A stretch of 64,000 nt of DNA from Bacteroidota bacterium (GCA_018818165.1 JAHISP010000070.1:19680-83679), one strand, 5' to 3'. Counted from the first letter of the stretch, positions 27,193 to 35,221 are shown. The notes: generated by a model from the letters alone, not told the origin. Numbers and translations: made by a program.

Positions 27193-27223
27193 AGGCTAAC
27201 AAACATTTTCAGTTTGTTAGCCT
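27193..27223 (-). terminator. Rho-independent terminator of the pilin-like genes
   Basis: AGGCTAACAAAC (27193-27204) pairs perfectly with GTTTGTTAGCCT (27212-27223) over a 7-nt loop. Reading the minus strand, it is followed by TTTTTATTTTAA. It lies 33 nt past the stop of the second pilin-like gene. Confidence 0.88.
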
Positions 27224-27255
27224 AAAACTAATTAGAATAATTAAATTTCTAACTA

Positions 27256-27648
27256 TTATGGATTTGGAAAGGTAGTAGCAGTAATAGCATTTGGTGAAAA
27301 TACCATTTGAACTGTAATTTTACTTCCATTAGCGCCATTTTCTGTACCAGTTGCAAGTAAAGTAACTTGTTGTGCAGCAACAGTAGCAGTAACAGCAGCA
27401 CCCATGTTAGCAGTTGAATCCAATGATGTAGGAACTGTCCAACCAGTAAATGTGTTTCCGCCACCACCCATTGCAGCAGGTTTTCTGTAATATTGTTGAG
27501 CCATTGAGCCAATAGTTTGTAAGTCAGCTACTAAAGCACTTTTATTGGCTTCAACGCTGCTTGCTGTAAATACATTAATACCTACAACTACCGCAATACC
27601 TACTATAATTACTCCAAGAACGATAAGTAATAATTGTTGTTGTCCCAT
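27256..27648 (-). CDS. Pilin-like protein with a two-residue leader (paralogue B)
   Basis: A 130-residue protein beginning MGQQQLLLIVLG. A single hydrophobic helix (about 5-27) runs straight into an amphipathic helix (VEANKSALVADLQTIGSMAQ) and then YYRKPAAMGGGGNTFTGW. A small Thr/Val-rich globular tail follows. This helix-to-globule plan is that of type IV pilins, but the leader would be only Met-Gly and the usual Glu5 is absent; residues 3-5 are QQQ. A strong AAAGGAG site precedes the ATG. It is a clear paralogue of the gene 39 nt upstream. Assembly machinery is not in the window. The pilin assignment is inference from architecture. Confidence 0.68.
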   Translation of the reverse strand: MGQQQLLLIVLGVIIVGIAVVVGINVFTASSVEANKSALVADLQTIGSMAQQYYRKPAAMGGGGNTFTGWTVPTSLDSTANMGAAVTATVAAQQVTLLATGTENGANGSKITVQMVFSPNAITATTFPNP

Positions 27649-27686
27649 TTGTTTCTCCTTTGTTTGTTAAAGAATGTTATTTGTTT

Positions 27687-28067
27687 TTAATTTATTATTT
27701 CTACATTAAATTCAGTAGGCAAAACAGTTATTTTAACCTCAACTGAATCGTTTCCTTGTACAACTTCGTTACCAACTCCTATTATTACAACATTATTTTC
27801 AGAAACAGTTGCTACAAAATTTCCGTTTGCGTTTGTTTTTAGTAATTCAGGTATATCCCAACCAGTAAATTTATTAGAACCACCCCCCAAAGCAGTTGGA
27901 GTTTTGTAAAACTTTTGAGCTTCACTTGCAAGATGTATAAGATCATTTGTTACGTTATTTCTTTTTGCTTCAATTGCATTGGCAGTAAACAGATTGATAC
28001 CAACTACAACTGCTACACCGACAATAATAATGCCAAGCACAATAAGTAATAGTTGCTGTTGTCCCAT
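27687..28067 (-). CDS. Pilin-like protein with a two-residue leader (paralogue A)
   Basis: A 126-residue paralogue of the downstream gene. MGQQQLLLIVLG is identical, the hydrophobic helix (about 5-27) is nearly so, and the helix ends in FYKTPTALGGGSNKFTGWDIP, where the GGGxNxFTGW block is shared. The tails diverge. The start is ATG at 28067 with AAAGGA 7 nt upstream; the TTG codon directly before it belongs to the spacer. Strict conservation of the N-terminus with a variable tail fits subunits of one fibre or a major/minor pair. The two genes share one transcript ending at 27193-27223. Confidence 0.68.
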   Translation of the reverse strand: MGQQQLLLIVLGIIIVGVAVVVGINLFTANAIEAKRNNVTNDLIHLASEAQKFYKTPTALGGGSNKFTGWDIPELLKTNANGNFVATVSENNVVIIGVGNEVVQGNDSVEVKITVLPTEFNVEIIN

Positions 28068-28409
28068 CAAATTCCTTTAGTTTTTTGTTTTATCGTAACA
28101 AGACAAATTTGATGCCAGTTTAATAAATATATTACCAAATATTTCGATTTGAAACAAAATATAATTAATAAAGTGTATTTATTTTTTAATATAGAGTAAT
28201 TTTAGTTTGTTTTTTTTCAAAAATAGAAATTTAAAAAGAAAATTGAATGCTAATAAGAATAAATGATTAATAAATTATAAGGATATTTTATAAATATTAA
28301 AATAAAACATGTAATAATTACATGTTAAGAAATTACAAGGTAGTATTTACGTGTAAATATTACACAAAAGGTAATATTTACTTGCGTGGTTGGATTGTTT
28401 GTTAGGGTA
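28068..28409. other. Upstream region of the pilin-like genes
   Basis: About 340 bp of very A+T-rich DNA between the aspS 3' hairpin and the first pilin-like gene. It should hold the pilin promoter on the minus strand. Three palindromes are packed at 28306-28381; the roughly 240 bp next to the gene show no further structure. Confidence 0.55.
28306..28381. promoter_or_regulatory. Cluster of three inverted repeats upstream of the pilin-like genes
   Basis: AACATGTAAT/ATTACATGTT (28306-28326) is a 10-bp perfect inverted repeat with a 1-nt centre. TATTTAC/GTAAATA (28344-28359) is a 7-bp repeat. GTAAATATTAC/GTAATATTTAC (28353-28363 and 28371-28381) is an 11-bp perfect repeat that shares bases with the second. 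Such density suggests operator sites, or alternatively a decayed repeat. No known regulator consensus was matched. Confidence 0.4.
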
Positions 28410-28449
28410 ATTCCAGTCTGCACATATTCTTGTATGTACAGACTGGAAT
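28410..28449 (-). terminator. Hairpin downstream of aspS
   Basis: ATTCCAGTCTG (28410-28420) pairs with CAGACTGGAAT (28439-28449), and the stem can extend inward (ACAT/ATGT) past a mismatch. It begins 11 nt after the aspS stop. A U-run is lacking on the minus strand, so it may act as an RNA 3'-end stabiliser or an imperfect terminator. Confidence 0.5.
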
Positions 28450-28459
28450 AAGAGTTAAT

Positions 28460-30226
28460 CTATCTTATTTTAATAAACAATTCTTTAAGTTGTTCTTCGT
28501 CAACAAAAGAAGGAGAATCATCCATTAATGAGGATGCACTACTTGTTTTAGGGAAAGCAATTACATCTCTAATTGAATCTTCACCAGCAAAAAGCATTGC
28601 AAGTCTATCAAATCCAAAAGCAATACCTCCATGAGGTGGAGCGCCATATTTAAAAGCATTCATTAAGAAACCAAATTTAGTTTCAGCTTCTTCTTTAGAA
28701 ACGCCTAAAGCATCAAACATCCGTGATTGCAATTCTGAATTGTGAATTCTTATTGAGCCTCCGGCAATTTCATTGCCATTTAAAACTAAATCATATGCTC
28801 TAGCATTAACACTTCCAGGATCTGTTTCCAATTTATCTACTTCATCCAAATTTGGAGATGTAAATGGGTGGTGCATTGCATAAAAACGCTTTGTATCTTC
28901 ATCCCATTCCAAAAGAGGAAAGTTTGTAACCCATAGAAGTGATGGTTTTGTATCTGGTTTAATTAAATTTAATCTTTTTGCCATTTCAAGACGTAAAAAG
29001 CCCATAATCGAAAGTGATTTCATTTTTGGTCCTGAAATAATAAATAATAAATCACCTGGCTTTGCACCCAAATTATCAATTATTCCTTGTTTTTCGTCAT
29101 CAGTCATAAATTTAGCAACAGGGGCATCCAACCCGTCTTCAGTTACTCGCATCCAAATTAAACCACCTGCACCAAGTTGTTTAACAAAATTTGTTATTAC
29201 ATCAAGCTGATTTCTTGTATAATCGCCACAACCTTCTGCAACCAAGCCACTTATAATTCCTTTGGATTCAATTGCATCTTTAAATACTCTAAATTCAGAG
29301 TTTTCAAAAACATGATTAAGTGTTTTCATTTCCAAATTGAAACGAAGATCAGGTTTATCACTTCCATATTTTTCCATAGCTTCGTGGAAATCCATTCTTC
29401 TAATTGGAGTTTCAATTTCAGAATTTTTAGTTTCTTTATAAAGTTTAACCATTAAACCTTCAACCATTTGAAAAATATCTTCTTGGTCAACAAAAGACAT
29501 TTCAATGTCTATTTGAGTAAATTCTGGCTGTCGGTCGGCACGTAAATCTTCATCTCTAAAACATTTAACTATTTGAAAATATTTATCAAATCCAGAAACC
29601 ATTAATAGCTGTTTGTATGTTTGTGGAGATTGAGGTAAAGCATAAAATTTTCCACGATGAATTCGGCTTGGAACAAGAAAATCGCGAGCACCTTCGGGAG
29701 TTGATTTCATTAAATAAGGAGTTTCAATTTCTAGAAATCCATTATCATTAAAATAATTTCGAACAGTATTATACATTTTAGAGCGCATTATTAGATTTTT
29801 TTGCATTTTTTCACTTCGTAAATCTAAATAGCGGTATTCAAGTCTGATGTCTTCATTAACATTTTCACTTTTTTGAATAGGAAATGGAGGAGTTTTTGCT
29901 TCATTAAGAATTATAATTTTGTCAACCATAACATCAATTAAGCCAGTAGGAATTGATAAATTTTCAGTGTTATCAGGTCGTTTTCTAACAGTACCTTCTA
30001 CTGCTACAACAAATTCACTTCTCAATGCGGAACCTTCTTTATGCGATTCAACATTATAATGGGGTTCAAATACAATTTGGGTAATTCCATATCGGTCTCT
30101 TAAATCGACAAAAATTACACCGCCAAGATCGCGTCTGTTGTCAACCCAACCATTTAGAATTACCTTTTCCCCAATATTTTCTTCTCTTAATTCCCCACAT
30201 GTGTGAGTTCTTCTGTTAAATTTCAT
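28460..30226 (-). CDS. aspS: Aspartate--tRNA ligase
   Basis: A 588-residue bacterial-type class II aminoacyl-tRNA synthetase. It has an N-terminal OB-fold anticodon domain (about 1-105, GWVDNRRDLGGVIFVDLRDR), motif 2 (FRDEDLRADRQPEFTQIDIE, about 218-237), a GAD insertion domain (about 290-420), and motif 3 near the C-terminus (GGIAFGFDRLAMLF). All active-site blocks are intact. It charges tRNA-Asp; whether it also mischarges tRNA-Asn cannot be told here, because gatCAB is not in the window. Start ATG. It is divergent from the Mla operon across 465 bp. Confidence 0.96.
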   Translation of the reverse strand: MKFNRRTHTCGELREENIGEKVILNGWVDNRRDLGGVIFVDLRDRYGITQIVFEPHYNVESHKEGSALRSEFVVAVEGTVRKRPDNTENLSIPTGLIDVMVDKIIILNEAKTPPFPIQKSENVNEDIRLEYRYLDLRSEKMQKNLIMRSKMYNTVRNYFNDNGFLEIETPYLMKSTPEGARDFLVPSRIHRGKFYALPQSPQTYKQLLMVSGFDKYFQIVKCFRDEDLRADRQPEFTQIDIEMSFVDQEDIFQMVEGLMVKLYKETKNSEIETPIRRMDFHEAMEKYGSDKPDLRFNLEMKTLNHVFENSEFRVFKDAIESKGIISGLVAEGCGDYTRNQLDVITNFVKQLGAGGLIWMRVTEDGLDAPVAKFMTDDEKQGIIDNLGAKPGDLLFIISGPKMKSLSIMGFLRLEMAKRLNLIKPDTKPSLLWVTNFPLLEWDEDTKRFYAMHHPFTSPNLDEVDKLETDPGSVNARAYDLVLNGNEIAGGSIRIHNSELQSRMFDALGVSKEEAETKFGFLMNAFKYGAPPHGGIAFGFDRLAMLFAGEDSIRDVIAFPKTSSASSLMDDSPSFVDEEQLKELFIKIR

Positions 30227-30691
30227 TGTATTAATCCTACACTTATTTCTTTTGAAACTAAATTAACATCACAATTTTATGATGTACGTTTCATAAATAT
30301 TCATTTTAAAATTAAAAAATTGACCACAAAAATAGCAAAATAGTGTTCTTATTCAAAGGAATATTAGATACTAAGCACAACAATTAAACAACTATTTGAG
30401 TTTTTATTCATTAAATTGAAGAGAAGTGAATGGATATTCAAATATTTATCTTTTAATTGATTACATAACCATGTTTTAAATACTAGTGGTTATGTAATAA
30501 ACCTCTTTAAACAATTCTATAAGCAACTGTTATAAAAATGTAACTAAATTGATAAAACATGTTTTTTATAGTATAAAATATATAATGATTTCAAATTTAA
30601 ACAGTGAGTTTTTTACTAAGTAAATATCAGAAATAGTTTTTACAATTCTTCACTAATTGCTATCTTTATTTTCAAATTTATATAAATAATA
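30227..30691. other. Divergent intergenic region between aspS and the Mla operon
   Basis: No gene supported. It contains a perfect 11-bp inverted repeat (30461-30497) and a 12-bp AAAACATGTTTT palindrome (about 30555-30566). Promoters for both flanking genes must lie here. Confidence 0.5.
30461..30497. promoter_or_regulatory. Inverted repeat upstream of the Mla operon
   Basis: TTACATAACCA (30461-30471) and TGGTTATGTAA (30487-30497) are perfectly complementary around a 15-nt spacer, 195 bp before the permease start. The wide, unstructured spacer fits a bipartite operator better than a terminator. No T-run follows. Confidence 0.4.
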
Positions 30692-31501
30692 ATGAATATA
30701 CCTAAAATCACATATAAGCGTAATGCCAATTTTAACGAGAAACTTCAAAGTTTTTTTGTAAATATCAGTGGACTAACGGTTTTTAATATTGAATTTTTTA
30801 AACAGCTTTTCACACTTCCAGTTGATATTGAACAAATTAAAAAACACATGAGTGAATTGGGCGTTAAAACATTCTCTATTGTTGGTATTATGGGATTTAT
30901 TTTAGGATTTGTGCTTGCGTTACAATCATATCCAGTTTTAGAAAGATTTGGAGCAACGGATTTTCTTCCTGCAACGGTCTCGCTTTCCATAATTAGGGAA
31001 TTAGCTCCAATACTTACGGCATTAATATTTGCTGGAAGAGTAAGTTCGGGTATTGGTGCGGAAATATCTTCGATGCGTGTAAGTGAGCAGATTGATGCAA
31101 TGGAAGTTTCAGCGATTAATCCATTTAAGTATCTTGTTGTTTCCCGAGTGATTGCAACAACTTTTATTTTGCCAATTTTAACTATATATGTAATAATGAT
31201 TTCCCTTATCGGTGCATTTATTGCCGTTATTATGACTGACAATATGAGTCTAATTTATTTTATGAATGCCGTAATTTCCTCAATTGCTTTTGGTGATTTT
31301 ATTCCTGCTTTAATAAAAACTTATTTTTTTGGATATATTGTAGGAATTGTTGGTGCATATAAAGGATATACAGCAGATGGCGGAACAGAAGGCGTTGGGC
31401 GCGCTTCAACTACTGCAGTGGTTATGGCTTCATTGTTAATTCTACTTGTTGATATGGTGATGGTTAAAATTACAGTTTGGCTTTGGCCTTCAATAGGATG
31501 A
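30692..31501 (+). CDS. mlaE: MlaE-family ABC lipid transport permease
   Basis: A 269-residue inner-membrane permease of the MlaE/TtgB family. Hydrophobic segments lie at about 60-82, 100-120, 150-185, 200-222 and 240-265. The family signature SIIRELAPILTALIFAGRVS falls around 100-120, followed by GIGAEISSMRVSEQIDAMEV. An N-terminal amphipathic interfacial stretch precedes the first helix. Together with the ATPase and MCE genes downstream it forms the core of a phospholipid transporter that maintains outer-membrane asymmetry. The ATPase gene begins 9 nt after its stop. Confidence 0.93.
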   Translation: MNIPKITYKRNANFNEKLQSFFVNISGLTVFNIEFFKQLFTLPVDIEQIKKHMSELGVKTFSIVGIMGFILGFVLALQSYPVLERFGATDFLPATVSLSIIRELAPILTALIFAGRVSSGIGAEISSMRVSEQIDAMEVSAINPFKYLVVSRVIATTFILPILTIYVIMISLIGAFIAVIMTDNMSLIYFMNAVISSIAFGDFIPALIKTYFFGYIVGIVGAYKGYTADGGTEGVGRASTTAVVMASLLILLVDMVMVKITVWLWPSIG

Positions 31502-31510
31502 TAAATTAGA

Positions 31511-32257
31511 ATGAAAAAACCAATTATTGAAATAAAAAATTTAGAAAAAAGTTTTGGTGAATTAAGGATTCTTAATAAAATTTCACTTGATGTTTTTGAA
31601 GGTGAAAATTTTATTGTATTTGGTCAGAGTGGAACTGGGAAAAGTGTGCTTTTAAAATGCATTGTTGGGTTATTAATACCCGACGGGGGTGATATTTTAT
31701 TGAATGGTAAAAGTATTTTAAATTTACCCACAAATGAATTAAATGAAATTAGAAAATCGATGGGGTTTTTATTTCAAGGCGCTGCATTGTATGACTCTAT
31801 GTCTGTGAGAGAAAATTTGCAATTTCCATTAATTCGGAATTATTATTTTTCTAAAGAAGAACTAGATCATAAAGTAATTTCAACACTTAATATGGTTGGT
31901 TTGGAAAGTGCTATCGACAAAATGCCTTCTGAACTTTCCGGTGGAATGAGAAAGCGTATTGGGTTGGCACGTGCAATTATTACGGACCCCAAAATTATGT
32001 TGTACGATGAACCAACAACTGGATTGGACCCAATTACATCAAAAGAAATTAGTGTTCTTATTTTAGAGTTGCAAAAAAAATTAAATATGACTGCAATTGT
32101 TGTTACGCACGATTTACTTTGCGCAGAAATAATTGCTGATAGAGCTATTGTTATTAGTAATGCTTCAATTATAAAAGAAGGAACTATAAAAGAATTAACT
32201 TCGTCAGATAATAAATTATTAAGAAACTTTTTTAGCAATGAAATTATTAAAGAGTAA
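31511..32257 (+). CDS. mlaF: MlaF-family ABC lipid transport ATPase
   Basis: A 248-residue ATPase. Walker A GQSGTGKS at 38-45, signature LSGGMRKR near 138, Walker B IMLYDEP near 160 followed by TTGLDP, and the switch VTHD near 197. The LSGGMRKRIGLARAI form is typical of the Mla/Ttg2 group. It powers lipid movement through the MlaE permease and the MCE ring. mlaB, mlaC and mlaA genes are not adjacent, as in many non-proteobacterial MCE systems. Confidence 0.94.
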   Translation: MKKPIIEIKNLEKSFGELRILNKISLDVFEGENFIVFGQSGTGKSVLLKCIVGLLIPDGGDILLNGKSILNLPTNELNEIRKSMGFLFQGAALYDSMSVRENLQFPLIRNYYFSKEELDHKVISTLNMVGLESAIDKMPSELSGGMRKRIGLARAIITDPKIMLYDEPTTGLDPITSKEISVLILELQKKLNMTAIVVTHDLLCAEIIADRAIVISNASIIKEGTIKELTSSDNKLLRNFFSNEIIKE

Positions 32258-32288
32258 TTAGTTGCTTGTTTTTTGTTAGGAGAATAAT

Positions 32289-33320
32289 ATGTTTAAAAGT
32301 TTTGAAGGGGCACGATTAGGAATTTTTATTTTCATTGGAAGTTTACTAATAGTAATCTCCATTTTTACTATTGGAAATAAAGAATCACTTTTTGTGGAGA
32401 CTATTGTTGTTAATTCTCGGTTTGAAAATGTTGAGGGATTAAAAACCGGGGCTCCTGTTAGATTAAGTGGATACACAATTGGAAGTGTGAGCAATATTGT
32501 TCTTGAGGGCGATTCTGCCGGAACTGTTATTGTAAAAATGCATATCGAAAAAACACTTCAGCACTTTATTAGATTAGATAGCGAAGCATCAATTGTTACA
32601 GAAGGATTAGTTGGCAAAAAAGTTGTTTCCATAACTCCTGGATCACAGAATCAATCAATTATTGAAGAAGGAAGTTTCATTAAATCAAAAACTCCGCTAA
32701 ACATTACTCAAGTTATAGAAGACACACAATCAATTATAATTTATATTAAAAATATTACAAAAGATTTTGCTGATATTGTGCAGAAAGTAAATGCAGGCGA
32801 TGGTTCAATTGGAAAACTTGTAAATAATGATGACCTCTACACGGCTGCTGTGGATGTAACTTCAAGTGCTAAAGTAAGTTTAGATTTAATTACTGCTAAA
32901 ATGGGTCAAATATCTGAACTTATTGTCGAAACAAATGGTACAGCAAGCAAAGTATTTAAAGATATTGATACTACTATGGTGGCAGTTAAAAAAATTGTAA
33001 CTAGAGTAGAAAATGGTGACGGCTCAATTGGAAAATTAATTAATGATAATGATTCATATGACTCACTAAGAGTTATGGTAAATAATTTAACTGCAACAAC
33101 TGAAGCTGCAAAAATTGGTTTAATTTCGTTTTCAGAAAATATGGAAGCACTAAAACATAACTGGTTGTTTAAGAAATATTTTGAAGAACGTGGCTATTGG
33201 AGCAAAACAGAAACAGACAATAAAATTGAACAGCTTGATAACCAAAATAAATTGCTAGAACAAAAAATAAAAGAATTGCTAAAATTAAAGGCAGATATTA
33301 AGGAGATGCCTAAAAAATAA
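32289..33320 (+). CDS. mlaD: MlaD-family MCE substrate-binding protein
   Basis: A 343-residue protein with an N-terminal membrane anchor (about 12-30). One MCE domain follows (about 37-125, FENVEGLKTGAPVRLSGYTI), then a long helical region. Two copies of a GDGSIGKL(V/I)N motif lie at 169-184 and 242-257, separated by about 60 helical residues, so the C-terminal part carries an internal repeat. The final roughly 35 residues form a Lys/Glu/Leu coiled coil. It should form a periplasmic hexameric ring that passes phospholipids between membranes. AGGAG precedes the ATG by 6 nt. It is the last gene of the operon. Confidence 0.9.
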   Translation: MFKSFEGARLGIFIFIGSLLIVISIFTIGNKESLFVETIVVNSRFENVEGLKTGAPVRLSGYTIGSVSNIVLEGDSAGTVIVKMHIEKTLQHFIRLDSEASIVTEGLVGKKVVSITPGSQNQSIIEEGSFIKSKTPLNITQVIEDTQSIIIYIKNITKDFADIVQKVNAGDGSIGKLVNNDDLYTAAVDVTSSAKVSLDLITAKMGQISELIVETNGTASKVFKDIDTTMVAVKKIVTRVENGDGSIGKLINDNDSYDSLRVMVNNLTATTEAAKIGLISFSENMEALKHNWLFKKYFEERGYWSKTETDNKIEQLDNQNKLLEQKIKELLKLKADIKEMPKK

Positions 33321-33591
33321 CTTATTAATCATGTATATAATATCTTGTTTTTTATTTGATAAAAATGCTTAAAATCAAAAATATGTCGTGCAAAATATAA
33401 TATTAGATAACTCGTCTAATTAATTTATCAATTTATATTTGGCAAATAAAATATTTCGTTTATAGCCTAAAAGGTTAATGTCTCTTTTCTAATAATAATT
33501 TGTAAAATACTTTGCATGACAACTGATATAAAAAAATTTTGCATATCTATAATATAAAATTTCATAAAACAATTTAGAAATATATAAAATA
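33321..33591. other. Gene-free A+T-rich spacer before the pseudogene block
   Basis: No gene or convincing terminator was recognised between the MCE gene and the first remnant. Confidence 0.4.
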
Positions 33592-34091
33592 ATGAATAGA
33601 TTTCTATTTACATTTGGTGTCCTATTCCTCATCTGGTTAGGTTTTACAACTTCGTTGAACCCACAAGAATTAATTGTTAGAGCATAGTAAGCTTAATAAT
33701 TGTTTCATTTTCATTTAAGACTTTCACTAAATATGGGCTTTCATTTTTTTAAACCAAAGAAGCTGTTTAATATTGTAAAATTTATTTTTGTTTTCCTAAT
33801 CGCATTAATAAAACAAACTTTGAAATTTTACTCCAAGTAATAAGTCCTAAATAACCAATCAATCCAGGCATTGTAACTTATAAAACACATTTAAAAAACG
33901 ACACGGCTAAAGTATTTCTTGCAAATGCAATAAATCTAACAGCTGGAACTCTTACTATTGATGTTATTAGTGCTGAGTTATTTATACATTGGATTGACGT
34001 TATATCAAATGACCAAGAGATTATTCTTAATCAGATTGGCGCTGAATTTGAAAGCATATTAAAGAAATATTTAAATGGTACAATTATTTAG
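33592..34091 (+). pseudogene. mnhE: mnhE remnant (Na+/H+ antiporter subunit E)
   Basis: ATG at 33592 opens MNRFLFTFGVLFLIWLGFTT followed by SLNPQELIVRA, the start of MnhE/MrpE, and meets a stop at 33685. The reading continues in other frames: FFKPKKLFNIVKFIFVFLIA (about 33745-33805), then PINPGIVTYKTHLKND and KVFLANAINLTAGTLTIDV, then IHWIDV, and ends with a stop at 34089. These blocks are in the correct order for the whole subunit, but several frameshifts and stops make it non-functional. The remaining antiporter genes (mnhA-D) are not in the window. Confidence 0.8.
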
Positions 34092-34197
34092 ATTTAATAA
34101 GGTTAATTATAATATTGGCTGCTGTAATTTTAACAGTTGTTAGAAAATTTAACTGACCAACGGTATCGGATAGAATTGTAGCACTGGATACTTAGCA
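34086..34197 (+). pseudogene. mnhF: mnhF remnant (Na+/H+ antiporter subunit F)
   Basis: Directly after the mnhE stop, the frame reads LDLIRLIIILAAVILTVVRK, then FN, a stop at 34154, then PTVSDRIVALDT and a stop at 34193. This matches the first helix and the conserved (G)PTxxDRIVALD segment of MnhF/MrpF. The rest of the subunit is absent; the sequence runs into the dihydroorotate-dehydrogenase-like remnant, which marks a deletion junction near 34200. Confidence 0.75.
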
Positions 34198-34632
34198 ACA
34201 ATTTCAATCGCTGGTTTAGTTGTATTCAACAAATTCTTTACTCAAGATTTTGATATTGAAACTGAAAGAATGACACAGAATTATGTATATAGTTCGCCAC
34301 GTGATATTGTACTTTCTCTACGTTGGGTTTCAATTTTATCAAGTCAATTAAAAGCAGAGGAAGAAAATAATTGTAGCATAGTTGCCTCAACCATTGTTCA
34401 TGATTGAGAGGGTAATACTTGCTGGTGCAGATGCTGTGCAAGGAGCATCCACTATATACTTAAATGGCTATGAACAAATTGGCAAAATATTAACTAAACT
34501 TGAATCATGGATGCAAAAATAAGAGCTACAAATCAATTGATGAATTAAAACGCAATAAGTCATATGATGGTGGGGAAATCTTGAACAATACGAAAGAACT
34601 CAGTTTATGAAAAATTTTGGCGACAAGGTTTA
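34198..34632 (+). pseudogene. Dihydroorotate-dehydrogenase-like protein, C-terminal remnant
   Basis: In sequence order: GLVVFNKFFTQDFDIETE, SSPRDIVLSLRWVSIL, then after a frameshift near 34408 VILAGADAVQGASTIYLNG and ILTKLESWMQK. After further shifts come SYKSIDELKRN and LEQYERTQFMKNFG, ending at TAG 34630. This is the C-terminal third of the dihydroorotate dehydrogenase-like (flavin TIM-barrel) family common in this phylum. The FNRFYQPD and LRWIAIL blocks and the final YERxQ(Y/F) are diagnostic. The N-terminal two-thirds is gone. The gene's own terminator survives just downstream. Confidence 0.75.
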
Positions 34633-34654
34633 GATTTATTCAAAATTGTTTTTT

Positions 34655-34689
34655 AACCCAAATCCAACACTATGGATTTGGGTTTTTTT
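34655..34689 (+). terminator. Rho-independent terminator of the decayed gene
   Basis: AACCCAAATCC (34655-34665) pairs with GGATTTGGGTT (34674-34684) across an 8-nt loop and is followed by TTTTT. An opposite T-run on the minus strand makes it potentially bidirectional. It insulates the Fur gene from upstream transcription. Confidence 0.9.
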
Positions 34690-34703
34690 ATATTATTAGT
34701 TAT

Positions 34704-34724
34704 ATTGATAATGGTTATCATTAA
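34704..34724 (+). promoter_or_regulatory. Fur-like operator in front of the fur-family gene
   Basis: TGATAATGGTTATCA (34706-34720) is a near-perfect palindrome (TGATAA/TTATCA) with flanking ATT/TTA. It is close to the GATAATGATAATCATTATC Fur/PerR box model. It lies 17-33 bp upstream of the ATG, over the likely promoter, which suggests autoregulation by the protein encoded next. Confidence 0.7.
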
Positions 34725-34736
34725 CATAAGTGTAAA

Positions 34737-35207
34737 ATGACAAATATTGAAAAAATAAATTCAAAACTAAACGAAAATTTTGCTGAAAAAGGTTTTCGAC
34801 TAACTGCCCCAAGAAAAGCAGTTTTAAGTATATTAAGCCAAAACATGAATCATCCAACAGTGGAGGAAATTTATTTACAAGTTCATGAAAATTATCCATC
34901 AATAGGGATGATGACTGTTTATCGTACTTTAGATTTATTGGTTGAGTGGGGAGTTGTTCATAAATTTGATTTTAGCGAAGGTAAAGCAAGATATGAATTA
35001 ATTGATCATCCAGATGGAATTGGGCACCATCATCATTTGATTTGTCATAATTGCAAAAAGATAATTAACTATACTGATTTTATTGATGAAGAATTTAAAT
35101 TTATTACAAAACTTGAAAAACAGTTAAGTAAAAAACATAAGTTTCAAATTACAAAACATATTATTGAATTTTACGGTGTATGTGATAGTTGTGTTATTAA
35201 TAATTAA
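34737..35207 (+). CDS. Fur-family metal-dependent or peroxide-responsive repressor
   Basis: A 156-residue regulator. The winged helix occupies about 1-90, with TAPRKAVLSIL and SIGMMTVYRTLDLLVEWGVV. The metal-binding dimerisation domain includes HHHHLICHNCKKI (about 100-112) and the C-terminal CDSC, so both CxxC structural-zinc pairs are present. This profile fits PerR/Fur; which metal it senses cannot be said. The first ATG after the palindrome at 34704-34724 is used. The stop is followed after 14 nt by the DUF5320-like gene, beginning a co-directional run of eight genes to 41429 that the repressor may control. Confidence 0.92.
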   Translation: MTNIEKINSKLNENFAEKGFRLTAPRKAVLSILSQNMNHPTVEEIYLQVHENYPSIGMMTVYRTLDLLVEWGVVHKFDFSEGKARYELIDHPDGIGHHHHLICHNCKKIINYTDFIDEEFKFITKLEKQLSKKHKFQITKHIIEFYGVCDSCVINN

Positions 35208-35221
35208 GCATGGAGGATAAA

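Noticed and set aside
27249..27512. 87-codon minus frame with many Leu residues
   Set aside because: It is an alternative frame of the second pilin-like gene; Leu runs come from the Val/Ala/Thr-rich codons of that gene.
30745..31242. 165-codon minus-strand frame
   Set aside because: Antisense to the well-supported MlaE permease gene; a shadow frame.
34737..35207. Zur assignment for the Fur-family protein
   Set aside because: The sequence alone does not separate Fur, PerR and Zur; the palindrome resembles Fur/PerR boxes more, so only the family was named.
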